Source: an uncultured Eubacteriales bacterium
Lineage (GTDB): Bacteria > Bacillota > Clostridia > Lachnospirales > Bianqueaceae
Assembly (NCBI GenBank): GCA_902493345.1
Contig: CABUPM010000001.1
Span: forward strand, 1-64,000
Length of the DNA stretch: 64,000 nt
Direction: 5' to 3'
In this document: one piece after another, positions 41,470 through 50,622 of the stretch
Layout: the number at the start of each line of letters is the position of its first letter
How positions within the stretch are numbered: the stretch's first letter is position 1
Translations under genes and position numbers: made by a program
The notes under the pieces: model-generated
The model's input: only the letters and a program-made list of their open reading frames with translations
What the model was told of the DNA's origin: nothing
Databases searched by the model: none

Positions 41470-44196
41470 TTATGATACTATTGCATAATATGCTTCTGCC
41501 AGACGCACAAAAGTATCTATGGCACGGGAAGAACCTCCACCGAACGGAATGACAATTGTTACGGTAATATCGGGGTCGTCTACATTGGTATACCCCGTAA
41601 ACAAAGCATGGTCCGGGCGGTCATTCAATTCCTGCGCTGTACCGGTTTTACCGGCCAGGGTAATTCCGCTGCGCTCCATGAAATCCGACAGCACACTGGT
41701 CGAGGCGGCCATGGACACCATCCCCTGACGGACGGTATCAAACGTGGATTGGGAAACATCGGCCTGACGCACGACCGGTTCGCTCTGATAGAGGACTGTT
41801 CCGGAATAATCTACAATGCGGTCGACCAGATATAGATCATATACAGCGCCGTTTTCCGCGAGAGTTGAGGTGTATCGGTTGATATTGGCCGGCGTATAGG
41901 CATTGGTGCCCTGTCCGATAGCGCTGCGGACCGCATCCTGTGTAGAACTTACCGGCGTAGCCTCTGCCAATTCAATCCCGGTCAGTTCACACAGTCCCAG
42001 TTCTTTGGCATATCGGGTAAGCTTGGCCAGGCCAACGGCGTCATTAAATTCTTCATCGACGGGATCGGACAGGCGATATCCCATTGTATAGAAGTAATAA
42101 TTACAAGATACACGGAGCGCATCAACGACATTGATACTGCCATGGCTCGTGGTGCTGTGGCATACGGGTTTGTCGTCACTGTTGGCCAGCATAAAACGAT
42201 AAGCATCGTAGATGGTTTCCTGGGCATCTGTCACTCCGTACTCCAATGCGGTAACAGCGGTACACATCTTATAGGTCGAGCCCGGAGCCCGAGCCTCCAG
42301 CAATGCCCGGAATAAGAGCGGCGAAGAAGCGTTATTGATGATCTGTGAATAATAGGCGGCGTCCGATGTGATTCGGTTGTTATCATAGGATGGATAACTG
42401 ACCATGGCCAGTACCTCTCCGCTGTCCGAATCCGTAATGACTGCACTGCCGCTGCAGGGATCCAGGTTGATATCCGAGGGCGTAATCTCATTCTGACGAA
42501 TTTTCTGAATCAGCACAGTTTCAGCTGTTACATACCCGGAACGCAGAGAATCACGGGTTCCGTCAGAAGCATCCAGAACGCCTGCATCATATAACAGCAG
42601 CAAAAACTCTTCTTCTGAATAGACGCCGGATTTTAAAAGGCGTCCATAGAGGATCTCCTGAAAAGAGGTGTTTTCCTTTAATTTTTCCATTTCCTGACGA
42701 ACAACGGTATCGATGATAACATCAACATCCATCTCGTGTTCCAGACCGTATTGTTCCAGATCCAGCATGTTGTTGTAGATACAGTACTCCAGAAACTCAT
42801 ATGCTGTCTTTTCACCGGCAGCGTATTGATCATAAAACGCTCCGGCCTTTTGATAATCACTGCTTAAAACGCCTTCGGCATCACGCATGATTTCAATCAA
42901 TGAATTGTATAGCTGCATCAAATCAGAATCATATTGCTGAATCTGCAGCGACGGGTTCAGTACGGTATCCATGAGTGTATTGATCTGCGTATTGGCATAC
43001 TGTAGGTAGATCTTCTGAAAAGAAGATCCATAGGTTCCCGTAGCCGACATCAAGGCCTCTGGCTGCAGAAAACCGTTTTCCAGAAGCGCGATCAGCACAT
43101 CGGACGCGGAATATTCCGAGCCGTTGATCGTACTGACTCCGGTGATTTTTTCAATTAAAAGGGATTTGATCTTTTCAACTAGAATCGTATAAGCCTGCTG
43201 CTGCAGGTCCTGATCGATGGTCAGATAGATATCATTGCCCTTGGTCGCTTCCTGTACGGTCTCACGGGAAACCTCAGCATTGGTAAGACTGTTGTAGGTG
43301 ACCTTTACCATACCCTGTGTTCCACGCAGAGAGGATTCATAGACAGCTTCCAGACCCTCGATACCGATAGAATCGTCCGGATCATAACCGCGATCCTGAT
43401 ACTCTTCCAGCCGACTGTCCGGGATACTGCTCATATAGCCAATGATATGAGCAAAGGCCTCTCCTCCCGGATACACACGGTTTTCGCGCATCAAAAACTC
43501 CAGCCCGGGATATTCCTGACTGCGCTCGGAAAGGGTGACCCGCAGAGCCTCTGGAAGATTGGAAGCAATCAAAATGGGCTCATCGGTCTTGAATCTCTGA
43601 TTGTAAATCGCATATCTTAGACGCATGATCTCCAGAATATCCTGTATACTATAAATACTCTGGGAAATCTCAAAAAGCTCATCCCGCATAAAGAGATAGG
43701 CCTCTTCTGCTGTTGTACGCTTCTCCTCCGCTGTCAGCTGCGTGCTGGACTTACTGTACATATCCGCCAGGAAAAGCTGACGCAGTACCGCACTGTCTTG
43801 ATATTCACTATAATAATAGAAACCGCGGCTCTCTGAATATCCAATGGCAAAAGCCAGTACGGTTTTGACGTTATTGTCCTCAAGAACCTTGGCGATTTTA
43901 TGGCACAGAGCATTCAGATCCTCTGTCTGCACAGAAGAATCATAGTATAAGGACCAGGTATATTCATTATAGGCAAGCGCTCTTCCGTAGCGATCATAGA
44001 TCTCCCCGCGGGTCCCGTCTGTAACCGCTGTACTGACATAGGTTCCGGGATCCAACTCATCATAGGTTCTGGAATTCAACACCTGTAATTTAAAGAGGTT
44101 TTGCCACAAAAAGAATAGGATCACCGCAAATACCATGGCCAGAATGACCATCCGATTGGTAAAAAGTCCCCGCAGCCTCCGCAATAATTCTCTCAA
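41470..44196 (-). CDS. mrdA: Penicillin-binding protein 2 (MrdA)
   Basis: This class B PBP crosslinks lateral-wall peptidoglycan with RodA. The 908-residue protein is larger than the ~630-residue enterobacterial form because of long insertions in the central region (about 360-600), as in other Lachnospiraceae. It has one N-terminal helix (MVILAMVFAVILFFLWQNLF), the pedestal motif RGEIYDRYGRALA, the active-site Ser in APGSTYKM, SCN (RVSCNYYFY) and KTGT (LAGKTGTAQ). The start is a TTG with AAGGAG about 11 nt upstream, next to the mreD stop. Confidence 0.94.
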   Translation of the reverse strand: MRELLRRLRGLFTNRMVILAMVFAVILFFLWQNLFKLQVLNSRTYDELDPGTYVSTAVTDGTRGEIYDRYGRALAYNEYTWSLYYDSSVQTEDLNALCHKIAKVLEDNNVKTVLAFAIGYSESRGFYYYSEYQDSAVLRQLFLADMYSKSSTQLTAEEKRTTAEEAYLFMRDELFEISQSIYSIQDILEIMRLRYAIYNQRFKTDEPILIASNLPEALRVTLSERSQEYPGLEFLMRENRVYPGGEAFAHIIGYMSSIPDSRLEEYQDRGYDPDDSIGIEGLEAVYESSLRGTQGMVKVTYNSLTNAEVSRETVQEATKGNDIYLTIDQDLQQQAYTILVEKIKSLLIEKITGVSTINGSEYSASDVLIALLENGFLQPEALMSATGTYGSSFQKIYLQYANTQINTLMDTVLNPSLQIQQYDSDLMQLYNSLIEIMRDAEGVLSSDYQKAGAFYDQYAAGEKTAYEFLEYCIYNNMLDLEQYGLEHEMDVDVIIDTVVRQEMEKLKENTSFQEILYGRLLKSGVYSEEEFLLLLYDAGVLDASDGTRDSLRSGYVTAETVLIQKIRQNEITPSDINLDPCSGSAVITDSDSGEVLAMVSYPSYDNNRITSDAAYYSQIINNASSPLLFRALLEARAPGSTYKMCTAVTALEYGVTDAQETIYDAYRFMLANSDDKPVCHSTTSHGSINVVDALRVSCNYYFYTMGYRLSDPVDEEFNDAVGLAKLTRYAKELGLCELTGIELAEATPVSSTQDAVRSAIGQGTNAYTPANINRYTSTLAENGAVYDLYLVDRIVDYSGTVLYQSEPVVRQADVSQSTFDTVRQGMVSMAASTSVLSDFMERSGITLAGKTGTAQELNDRPDHALFTGYTNVDDPDITVTIVIPFGGGSSRAIDTFVRLAEAYYAIVS

Positions 44197-44197
44197 T

Positions 44198-44755
44198 TTA
44201 CTTTTCGCTCCTTAATTCAAAGGGCATACTCCCCTCTGCCGCCTGATGACGATGCTTTTCAAAGAGACGCTCTAAACGTACTCCTAAAAAGCGAATCAGG
44301 AAATACACCGGAATCGATGCGACCATCGTATATACCAATTCCGGAAGAATGGTTGAATTCAAATAGAACAGAACGTCAATCCTTCCCTGAAAGAAATGAA
44401 AGAAAAGATAACATATACAGGAAAAGACAAAATCAAACAATGCCGTAATCGTCAGGGAAAGCAGAAGGTTATTCTGGTCAAAGCCGTTCTTGAATAGCCC
44501 GGCCAGCTGTCCCACCAGAAAATACAACAGTGTAAAGAAACCAAGAACATTCAAAAAAAGTACATCCTGAAGAAAGCCGATCCATAGTCCCAGACGGCGT
44601 CCAAAGGCGCTGCCGAAGAGTAAGGAACAGCTGACAACCATACACAGGGATAGATTGGGAAGAATCCCATAGATCGCAATTTTGTGAAGAATCGTGGATT
44701 CTACGGCAATACACAGTACAGCGAGAATCCACATAATCAAAGCGCGTCCCTTCAT
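44198..44755 (-). CDS. mreD: Rod-shape protein MreD
   Basis: This 185-residue protein has about five to six transmembrane helices and the pattern ILPNLSLCMVVSCSLLFG and GFLQDVLFLNVLGFFTLLY. Sequence conservation of MreD is low, so the call depends on position between mreC and mrdA. It starts in a 4-nt overlap with mreC. Confidence 0.9.
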   Translation of the reverse strand: MKGRALIMWILAVLCIAVESTILHKIAIYGILPNLSLCMVVSCSLLFGSAFGRRLGLWIGFLQDVLFLNVLGFFTLLYFLVGQLAGLFKNGFDQNNLLLSLTITALFDFVFSCICYLFFHFFQGRIDVLFYLNSTILPELVYTMVASIPVYFLIRFLGVRLERLFEKHRHQAAEGSMPFELRSEK

Positions 44756-45819
44756 GGCTCGTTCCCTTCCTGCGAAGAAGCACTGTCTTCCGGCGCAGAA
44801 GTATCTTCCGGAGAACTGGTCTGTCCGGTAAGGCCGGATACATCCGGGCCCTGCGTCTGATTGGCCGGAACCGCTTCCTCTATTGTCAGATTCGGCTTCT
44901 TGGAATTATCGGTAACAATCAATACATAGGACAGATTTTCCAGCTCCGCAAAGGGCTCTACGTAGGCGATGCCGGTGATACCGTCGCCCTTTTCCTCGAT
45001 CTTGATCACTTTTCCGATCCGAATCCCTGGAGGATATACATTGCTCATGGAGGAGGTTACAATCTCATCTCCGACGGCAATATCGACCTGCTGAATGTAG
45101 AATTCGATTTTGCATAATCCGTCCCGCTCCAGCGCGGCATCTCCCTCTACGCCTACATGATCTCCGCTGCGCAGAACTTCGCCGTAGACATAGTTATCTT
45201 CGGAAACCAGGAGAGAGATTCTGGAATAGTGCTGATAGACTGTATCCACATGTCCCAGAAGGCCGCCTCCGGACAGAACCGGCATATATTCTGTAATACC
45301 ATCCAGCGCGCCCTTATCAATCGTCATAGAGTGATACCAGTTGCTGGGCGACTGGGCGATGATCTGCGCCGCTTCCTTCGGATAATCGGCATAATACTCA
45401 TCCAGATCATAGAGCTGATTGAGCTCGTCCATCCGGGTAAGCTTTACCTGCTGCAGGGTATTTTCATATTGCAGGGCCTCCAGCTGCTGCTTGAGCCGCT
45501 CATTTTCTTTACGCAGAGCGTCGGTATCTTCCAGACGCGTGCCCAGAGAGCCGAACCAGCTGCCGATCGCGTTCATTGTCTGCTGGATCGGAGAGGCAAT
45601 CGTATTGAAAACGGTATTGAGCGGTCCCCAGGTCCGGCCCAGAGACAGGGTAACGATCATCAGGATGACGCATAGAATACTGATGGTCACAATCCGCCGC
45701 CGCAGCGGCATATGGAATCGATGACGTCCCTTCTCGATCTTCAATGGTTTCAGATCCCGAAGGGGAACCTTGGTCAGATCCCGAATAGAACTGTAAAAGG
45801 ATTTTCTTTTCTTTGCCAT
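44752..45819 (-). CDS. mreC: Rod-shape protein MreC
   Basis: MreC is a periplasm-facing scaffold that activates PBP2/RodA. The 355-residue protein has a basic cytosolic N-terminus, one helix (RIVTISILCVILMIVTLSLG), a coiled coil (ALRKENERLKQQLEALQYEN) and the beta-barrel region (MPVLSGGGLLGHVDTV). It ends in a Ser/Pro/Glu-rich tail of about 35 residues. AAGGAGCG precedes the start. Confidence 0.95.
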   Translation of the reverse strand: MAKKRKSFYSSIRDLTKVPLRDLKPLKIEKGRHRFHMPLRRRIVTISILCVILMIVTLSLGRTWGPLNTVFNTIASPIQQTMNAIGSWFGSLGTRLEDTDALRKENERLKQQLEALQYENTLQQVKLTRMDELNQLYDLDEYYADYPKEAAQIIAQSPSNWYHSMTIDKGALDGITEYMPVLSGGGLLGHVDTVYQHYSRISLLVSEDNYVYGEVLRSGDHVGVEGDAALERDGLCKIEFYIQQVDIAVGDEIVTSSMSNVYPPGIRIGKVIKIEEKGDGITGIAYVEPFAELENLSYVLIVTDNSKKPNLTIEEAVPANQTQGPDVSGLTGQTSSPEDTSAPEDSASSQEGNEP

Positions 45820-45829
45820 GATCCGCTCC

Positions 45830-46864
45830 TTATATAAAGCTGCGAAGGGGAACCAGTGCGTTTTTGTATTTCTTAAGATTCTCCAATACCAGTCCGCCGC
45901 CGGTGACGACAGCGGAGGTCGGATCCTCTAAGAGAGTAACCTTCATGCCGGTCTTTTCGGCCAGAACCCGATCCAGACCGCGCAGAAGCGCGCTCCCGCC
46001 GGAAAGCGCCATGCCGTTCTCCATAATATCTGCCGCCAGTTCCGGCGGTGTGTGTTCCAAAGTCCCCAGAACTGCCTCGGCAATGGCGTCGACCGATTCA
46101 CGGATGGCCATTGCCGCCTGAAAATTGGTGATCTCTACAATTTTAGGCAGACCGCTTTCGCAGTCCCGGCCCTTGATCTCCATCTTCTCCTCTTCCATGT
46201 ATGGGTCAAAATACGCATTGGCCAGACGAATCTTGATCTGCTCGGCGGTACGTTCTCCGATCAGAAGGTTGAATTCTCTTTGGACAAATTTTACAATCTG
46301 CTGGTCCATCGTATCTCCGGCGATTTTGATCGAGCGGCTTGTCACGACGCCGCCCAGAGAAACGATGGCAACCTCTGTCAACCCGCCGCCGATGTCTACG
46401 ATCATATTGCCTGTGGGAGCCATAACATTCATTCCGGCTGCAATGGCTGTAGCGACCGGCTGTTCCAGAAGATAGGTGCCGGAATCACTGAAGCCGGCCT
46501 GCACCGCAACATCGACCAGAACACGCCGTTCCATATCCGTAAGTCCGTAAGGAATACAGATAACAAGCTTGGGACGGAACATGGGAAGTACGCTGCAGTG
46601 CAGATAACGCATGAAATAACGGAACATGGCTTTGGTAATAATCAGATCGTTTACGGTTCCGTGCTGAATCGGACGCACCGAGAGAACATCCCCAGGGGTT
46701 CGGCCGATCATTCCTTTGGCCTCGTCTCCTACGGCGATGACTTCACGGTCCACCACATTAAACGCACAGGCGCTGGGCTCGTTCAGAACGATGCCCGTCC
46801 CCTGCGCATAGACTCTTGTATTTGAGGAACCCAGATCGATTGCCAGGTTCTTGGTCAGCAGCAT
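45830..46864 (-). CDS. mreB: Actin-like cell-shape protein MreB
   Basis: MreB filaments guide lateral wall synthesis. The 344-residue protein has the actin-fold phosphate loops LAIDLGSSNTRVYAQG and MIVDIGGGLTEVAIVSLG, the MreB adenosine motif MALSGGSALLRGLD, and EQPVATAIAAG. AGGAGG lies 7 nt upstream. It is 16 nt after radC, the order radC-mreB-mreC-mreD being widespread in Firmicutes. Confidence 0.96.
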   Translation of the reverse strand: MLLTKNLAIDLGSSNTRVYAQGTGIVLNEPSACAFNVVDREVIAVGDEAKGMIGRTPGDVLSVRPIQHGTVNDLIITKAMFRYFMRYLHCSVLPMFRPKLVICIPYGLTDMERRVLVDVAVQAGFSDSGTYLLEQPVATAIAAGMNVMAPTGNMIVDIGGGLTEVAIVSLGGVVTSRSIKIAGDTMDQQIVKFVQREFNLLIGERTAEQIKIRLANAYFDPYMEEEKMEIKGRDCESGLPKIVEITNFQAAMAIRESVDAIAEAVLGTLEHTPPELAADIMENGMALSGGSALLRGLDRVLAEKTGMKVTLLEDPTSAVVTGGGLVLENLKKYKNALVPLRSFI

Positions 46865-46880
46865 AATAATTCCTCCTCTA

Positions 46881-47591
46881 TTATAAAAGCCCCTCCTCCT
46901 TCATGGAAAAGAAGACTCCGTCGCCGATTACAATGTGATCCAGCAGTTTGATTTCCAACAGCTTTCCGGCCTCGGTAAGCTTTCGCGTTCCGTGTATATC
47001 CGCTGTGCTGGGAGTCGGATCGCCGCTGGGATGGTTATGAATCAATATAAAATGAACGGCCTTATGCTTTACGGCTTCAAGAAATATCTCTCTTGTGCTT
47101 AAAAGCGCCTGATTGACGCTTCCGACAGACAGCTGCGTTTCTCCTAGAATACGCAGACGGTTGTCCAGCCAGATACCGTAGATCTCCTCTTTTTGCAGAT
47201 CCCGCAGAAGAGGTATGTATTTCTGCGCAAGATCCGACGCTGAGGATATAGGGGAAGTACTGCCGGCCGTACGAACGGATAACCGGCGGGCAATCTCTGC
47301 CGCTGCCGTAAGCTGCAGTGCCTTGACGCGTCCGATTCCGGGAAAGCGTATAAGCTCTTGTACAGATAAAGCAAACAAGACGGATAGTGCACCGGCGCCC
47401 TCTCTGGGCGTACATTCCCGAAGCAGCCGGCGGCTGAGTTCCAGCGCGCTCTCCCCTGCTCTGCCGTTTCTGAGAAGGATGGCCAGAAGCTCCGCGTCGG
47501 AAAGCGCGGATGCCCCATAGCGCGTCATACGTTCGTATGGACGCTCCTCCTCCGGTAATTCCTTCATGGTGTAATTTTCTGTATGCTCCAT
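46881..47591 (-). CDS. radC: RadC-family JAB1/MPN protein
   Basis: This 236-residue protein has an N-terminal helix-hairpin-helix region (RFPGIGRVKALQLTAAAEIA) and a C-terminal JAB1/MPN metalloprotease-like domain with the motif FILIHNHPSGDPTPSTAD. Despite its name it is not proven to act in DNA repair. AAAGGAG lies 8 nt upstream. It heads the mreBCD-mrdA-rodA-mgsA cluster. Confidence 0.93.
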   Translation of the reverse strand: MEHTENYTMKELPEEERPYERMTRYGASALSDAELLAILLRNGRAGESALELSRRLLRECTPREGAGALSVLFALSVQELIRFPGIGRVKALQLTAAAEIARRLSVRTAGSTSPISSASDLAQKYIPLLRDLQKEEIYGIWLDNRLRILGETQLSVGSVNQALLSTREIFLEAVKHKAVHFILIHNHPSGDPTPSTADIHGTRKLTEAGKLLEIKLLDHIVIGDGVFFSMKEEGLL

Positions 47592-47646
47592 ATTCTTACT
47601 CCTTTCTGAGGAGAAGAATGAGCTTCTAACAAAGTATGAGTGAGAA

Positions 47647-47901
47647 TCAGATAAAACGGTGAATCAGCATGGATATGATCAGACCGATGATGGACGCGAT
47701 TGTGATTCGAAACTGCAGACCCAGCGTAAGCGCAAAAAAGCCAAGCTCCAGCGTTTGCGCGCCGAATCCGAAGGTATATCCGAAGTTAAGCCAGGACAGC
47801 CAGGAGATCCCTCCCAGAGCTTCGCCAATAAAGGCGCCAAGCACATAGCCAATTAAAATAAACAATACATAGGTCCAACCGCTTTTTCCCTTAAATGCCA
47901 T
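47647..47901 (-). CDS. DUF4321-like small membrane protein
   Basis: This 84-residue protein has two to three transmembrane helices (TYVLFILIGYVLGAFIGEAL and ITIASIIGLIISMLIHRF). Sequence pattern and position upstream of radC-mreBCD match DUF4321 proteins of Firmicutes. The frame opens at 47991, but the ATG at 47901 has AAGGAGG 7 nt upstream. A role in the cell-shape cluster is inferred from conserved position only. Confidence 0.8.
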   Translation of the reverse strand: MAFKGKSGWTYVLFILIGYVLGAFIGEALGGISWLSWLNFGYTFGFGAQTLELGFFALTLGLQFRITIASIIGLIISMLIHRFI

Positions 47902-47931
47902 ATTACAGCCTCCTTTATCCGATACTCGAAT

Positions 47932-47960
47932 ATCATACCACAAAAAAAAAATCCTGTAAA
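47932..47960 (-). promoter_or_regulatory. Promoter of the DUF4321 / cell-shape cluster
   Basis: On the minus strand, TTTACA (47955-47960) and TATGAT (47932-47937) are 17 bp apart. The spacer contains a run of ten T. No stronger promoter is visible before mreB, so it may serve the whole cluster. Confidence 0.6.
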
Positions 47961-48046
47961 TACCGCTGGGGCAATCGAGAAAAAAAATCACGGAAGGAGT
48001 ATATATGCAGGATTGTTGAGTGAAAAATACAAGACCATTTGGAAAA

Positions 48047-48090
48047 TATTTTAGAAAAGGGCCGCAGTCTCTATTCCAGAAGCTGCGGCC
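48047..48090 (-). terminator. Intrinsic terminator of the rnf operon
   Basis: On the minus strand, GGCCGCAG and CTGCGGCC (48060-48090) form a stem followed by CTTTTCTAAAAT. It sits directly after the true rnfB stop at 48097, which supports the restored reading frame over the shifted one that runs through the hairpin to 48051. Confidence 0.75.
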
Positions 48091-48096
48091 AATCCA

Positions 48097-48866
48097 TCAC
48101 AGAATATGAATGACTTTGGCAGGACATTTTTCAACGCATTTTCCGCATTGTGTACATTTGTTGGTATCGATCCGAGCCACATTGCCAGCCATCGCGATGG
48201 CGCCGGATTCACATTGCCGTACACAGAGCGTGCATCCCAAACTTCCTTGCCGCGATCCTGTCCGGAACACTGTACACGGATTCTTTGACGTTTGGCAACA
48301 AGACGGATCACATTCTTGGGACATACGGACACACAGGCGCCGCAGCCCACGCATTTGGATTCATCTACTTTTGCCAGACCGTTTTCTACATGAATGGCAT
48401 TGAATTTACAGACTTTGACGCAAGTGCCAAACCCTAGACAACCGTAAGAACAGGATTTCGGTCCGCCGCCGGGTACAAGGGAAGCCTCCAGACAGCTTGC
48501 GACACCGTCGTAACGCATTTTTTCATGTACGACACCGCATTCTCCGCTGCACTGTACATAAGCGACTTCTTTTTCTACTGCCTGTACCTTAACACCAAGG
48601 ACCTCCGCCATCTTCTGGGAAGCCGCCTCTCCGCCGACAGCGCAGGCATTGATCGGAGCCTCTCCGGAAACGACTGCCTTGGCGTAAGCATCACAGCCGG
48701 CATATCCGCAGCCACCGCAATTGGCGCCGGGCAGCGCGTCACGAATCAATGGAAATTTAGGATCCTGCGGGACGGAAAACTTCTTGGAAACAAGACCGAT
48801 CCCGATACCGAAAAGAAGTCCCATAACCGCAAGAATCAGAAAAGGAATCAATATTTCTATCATCAT
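48097..48866 (-). pseudogene. rnfB: RnfB, electron-transfer subunit, frameshifted
   Basis: RnfB carries electrons from ferredoxin through Fe-S clusters. Residues 1 to about 205 are normal: membrane helix, CGGCGYAGC domain, CLGFGTCVKVC and CVGCGACVSVCPKNVI. At about 48236-48245 the frame breaks. Conserved sequence resumes in another frame as LGCTLCVRQCESGAI and KCTQCGKCVEKCPAKVIHIL, ending at 48097. About eight codons expected between GKEV and LGC, including the first cysteine of one cluster, are missing, so the lesion fits a 3n+1-nt deletion (22 or 25 nt) rather than a single base. The unshifted frame would give an aberrant 271-residue protein ending at 48051. The start is the ATG at 48866 or, better spaced from AAGGAGG, 48863. 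All other rnf genes are intact. Confidence 0.8.
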
Positions 48867-48874
48867 GCGCCTCC

Positions 48875-49450
48875 TTATACCAGTCCCTGGAAGCCCAGAA
48901 ACGCGATTGCCATGAGTCCCGCGCTGATCAGTGCGATGGGAAAGCCCTCAAAGGCAGAGAGAATTCTATTGTGACAGATCCGCTCACGAACACCGGCAAA
49001 AAGTGTGATTCCCAGAGTAAATCCGACCGCTGCCGAAAAACCGTTGACGACGGACTCCAGCAGATTGTACCCTTCCTGCATGTTCAGAACGGCAACGCCC
49101 AGTACCGCGCAATTGGTCGTAATCAGAGGAAGGTATACGCCGAGTGCGGAATACAGGGTCGGACTGACCTTCTGAATGACCATCTCCACCATCTGAACCA
49201 GAGAGGCGATAACCAGAATAAACGCGATATTGTACAGATACTCGACTTTAAGGGGCACCAGAATCCAGGCATATACCATGTAGGCAAAGGCGGAAGCAAT
49301 CGTCATGACAAAGGTTACGGCCAGTCCCATACCCAGTGCGGTATCGATTCTCTTGGATACGCCGAGAAACGGACAGATGCCAAGAAAACGCGACAGAACA
49401 AAATTGTTGACAAAGACGGAGCTTATGATAATGAGAAGTAATGTCGGCAT
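48875..49450 (-). CDS. rnfA: RnfA, membrane subunit of the Rnf complex
   Basis: This 191-residue integral membrane protein has about six helices and the motifs NNFVLSRFLGICPFLGVSKR and LPLITTNCAVLGVAVLN. It is the inverted-topology partner of RnfE, and the two are thought to hold an Fe-S cluster between their cysteines. The frame opens at 49504, but the ATG at 49450 has AAAGGAG 7 nt upstream. It begins 1 nt after rnfE. Confidence 0.95.
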   Translation of the reverse strand: MPTLLLIIISSVFVNNFVLSRFLGICPFLGVSKRIDTALGMGLAVTFVMTIASAFAYMVYAWILVPLKVEYLYNIAFILVIASLVQMVEMVIQKVSPTLYSALGVYLPLITTNCAVLGVAVLNMQEGYNLLESVVNGFSAAVGFTLGITLFAGVRERICHNRILSAFEGFPIALISAGLMAIAFLGFQGLV

Positions 49451-49451
49451 A

Positions 49452-50054
49452 TTATTGCTCCTTTCTGGACCGCAGATGGTTAAAGATAGCCAATAGGATT
49501 CCAAGAGTAAAGAATCCGCCAGGGGCCATGATCATGATGACTGCCGGAGAGATCGCATCCGGAAGAACCTGCATCCCAAAGAAGGAACCAGCGCCCAGGA
49601 ATTCACGTACGATTCCCAGAACAGTCAGAGCCAGCGTAAAGCCTAGTCCCATTCCCATTCCGTCAAAGAGTGAGGATACAGGATCGTTTTTGGAAGCAAA
49701 GGCCTCTGCTCTTCCCAGAATGATACAGTTTACAACAATCAACGGAATAAAAAGGCCCAGGGCCTGGTATAAGCTCTCGTAGAAAAACGCCTGTAAAAAG
49801 AGATCAACAACCGTAACAAAGGTCGCGATGATGACAATATAGGCGGGAATTCGAATCTTACTGGGAATCACCTTCCGAAGCAGAGAGATCGCTAGATTGG
49901 AACACATCAGAACCACCGTGACGGAGAGGCCCATACCCATACCATTGATGGCGGATGTGGTCGTAGCAAGCGTGGGACACATTCCAAGCACCTGTACAAA
50001 GGTCGGGTTTTCTTCGATGATGCCGCGCTTCAGGCCGGAAATCAATTTGGACAT
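49452..50054 (-). CDS. rnfE: RnfE, membrane subunit of the Rnf complex
   Basis: This 200-residue polytopic protein has NPTFVQVLGMCPTLATTTSA and IPLIVVNCIILGRAEAFASK, family signatures with the conserved membrane cysteines. It works with RnfA and RnfD in the ion-translocating membrane part. It is tightly packed between rnfG and rnfA. Confidence 0.95.
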   Translation of the reverse strand: MSKLISGLKRGIIEENPTFVQVLGMCPTLATTTSAINGMGMGLSVTVVLMCSNLAISLLRKVIPSKIRIPAYIVIIATFVTVVDLFLQAFFYESLYQALGLFIPLIVVNCIILGRAEAFASKNDPVSSLFDGMGMGLGFTLALTVLGIVREFLGAGSFFGMQVLPDAISPAVIMIMAPGGFFTLGILLAIFNHLRSRKEQ

Positions 50055-50055
50055 A

Positions 50056-50622
50056 TTATTTTCCTCCCTTCAGTACAGATTCATAATAAGAAAGTGCTGC
50101 ATTGACACTGCCCGTCACACACCGGGAAGTGATAGTAGCTCCGGATATCGCGGAGATCTGGCCCTCCGAGGCATCTCCCTTGACAACCGTCAGGACTCCG
50201 CTCTTGCCGATAAACTGATCGGTAAAAGAGGCGTTGGAGGCATTGGCGCCCAATCCTGGTGTCTCAGAATGCTCTACGACACAGACTCCTGTCAGAATTC
50301 CCTCAGGGGTCATTCCAACGGCAATGATTACGTTTCCGCCATACCCTTTACCGGAAACACGCATGGCATAACCGGAATCACCGGCGGAATACGCTTCCAG
50401 AATCGTAGAAGCATACTCTTCCGGTACATCCAGAGGCGTCAGGCTTCCGGTATCCACTCCCTCCGGAAGAACTTTTGCGTATGCTGCTTTGTTGGCGGCA
50501 TCTTTTTTCTCGGCAATCAAATCACGTGTGACATAATTGGCTCCGCCCAGGATCAACCCCATGATACCGGAAATGATCAGCAGGATGATACCCAAACGGA
50601 TCGGAGAATCTTTCTCTTTCAT
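50056..50622 (-). CDS. rnfG: RnfG, FMN-binding subunit of the Rnf complex
   Basis: This 188-residue protein has one N-terminal helix (IRLGIILLIISGIMGLILGG) and an extracytoplasmic FMN-binding domain with the SGAT motif in ISAISGATITSRCVTGSV, whose Thr carries covalent FMN in the family. It overlaps rnfD by 4 nt. Confidence 0.95.
   Translation of the reverse strand: MKEKDSPIRLGIILLIISGIMGLILGGANYVTRDLIAEKKDAANKAAYAKVLPEGVDTGSLTPLDVPEEYASTILEAYSAGDSGYAMRVSGKGYGGNVIIAVGMTPEGILTGVCVVEHSETPGLGANASNASFTDQFIGKSGVLTVVKGDASEGQISAISGATITSRCVTGSVNAALSYYESVLKGGK

Noticed and set aside
48225..48260. Programmed -1 frameshifting as an explanation for rnfB
   Set aside because: No X-XXY-YYZ slippery heptamer or downstream stem is visible, and several conserved codons are missing as well, which frameshifting could not restore.
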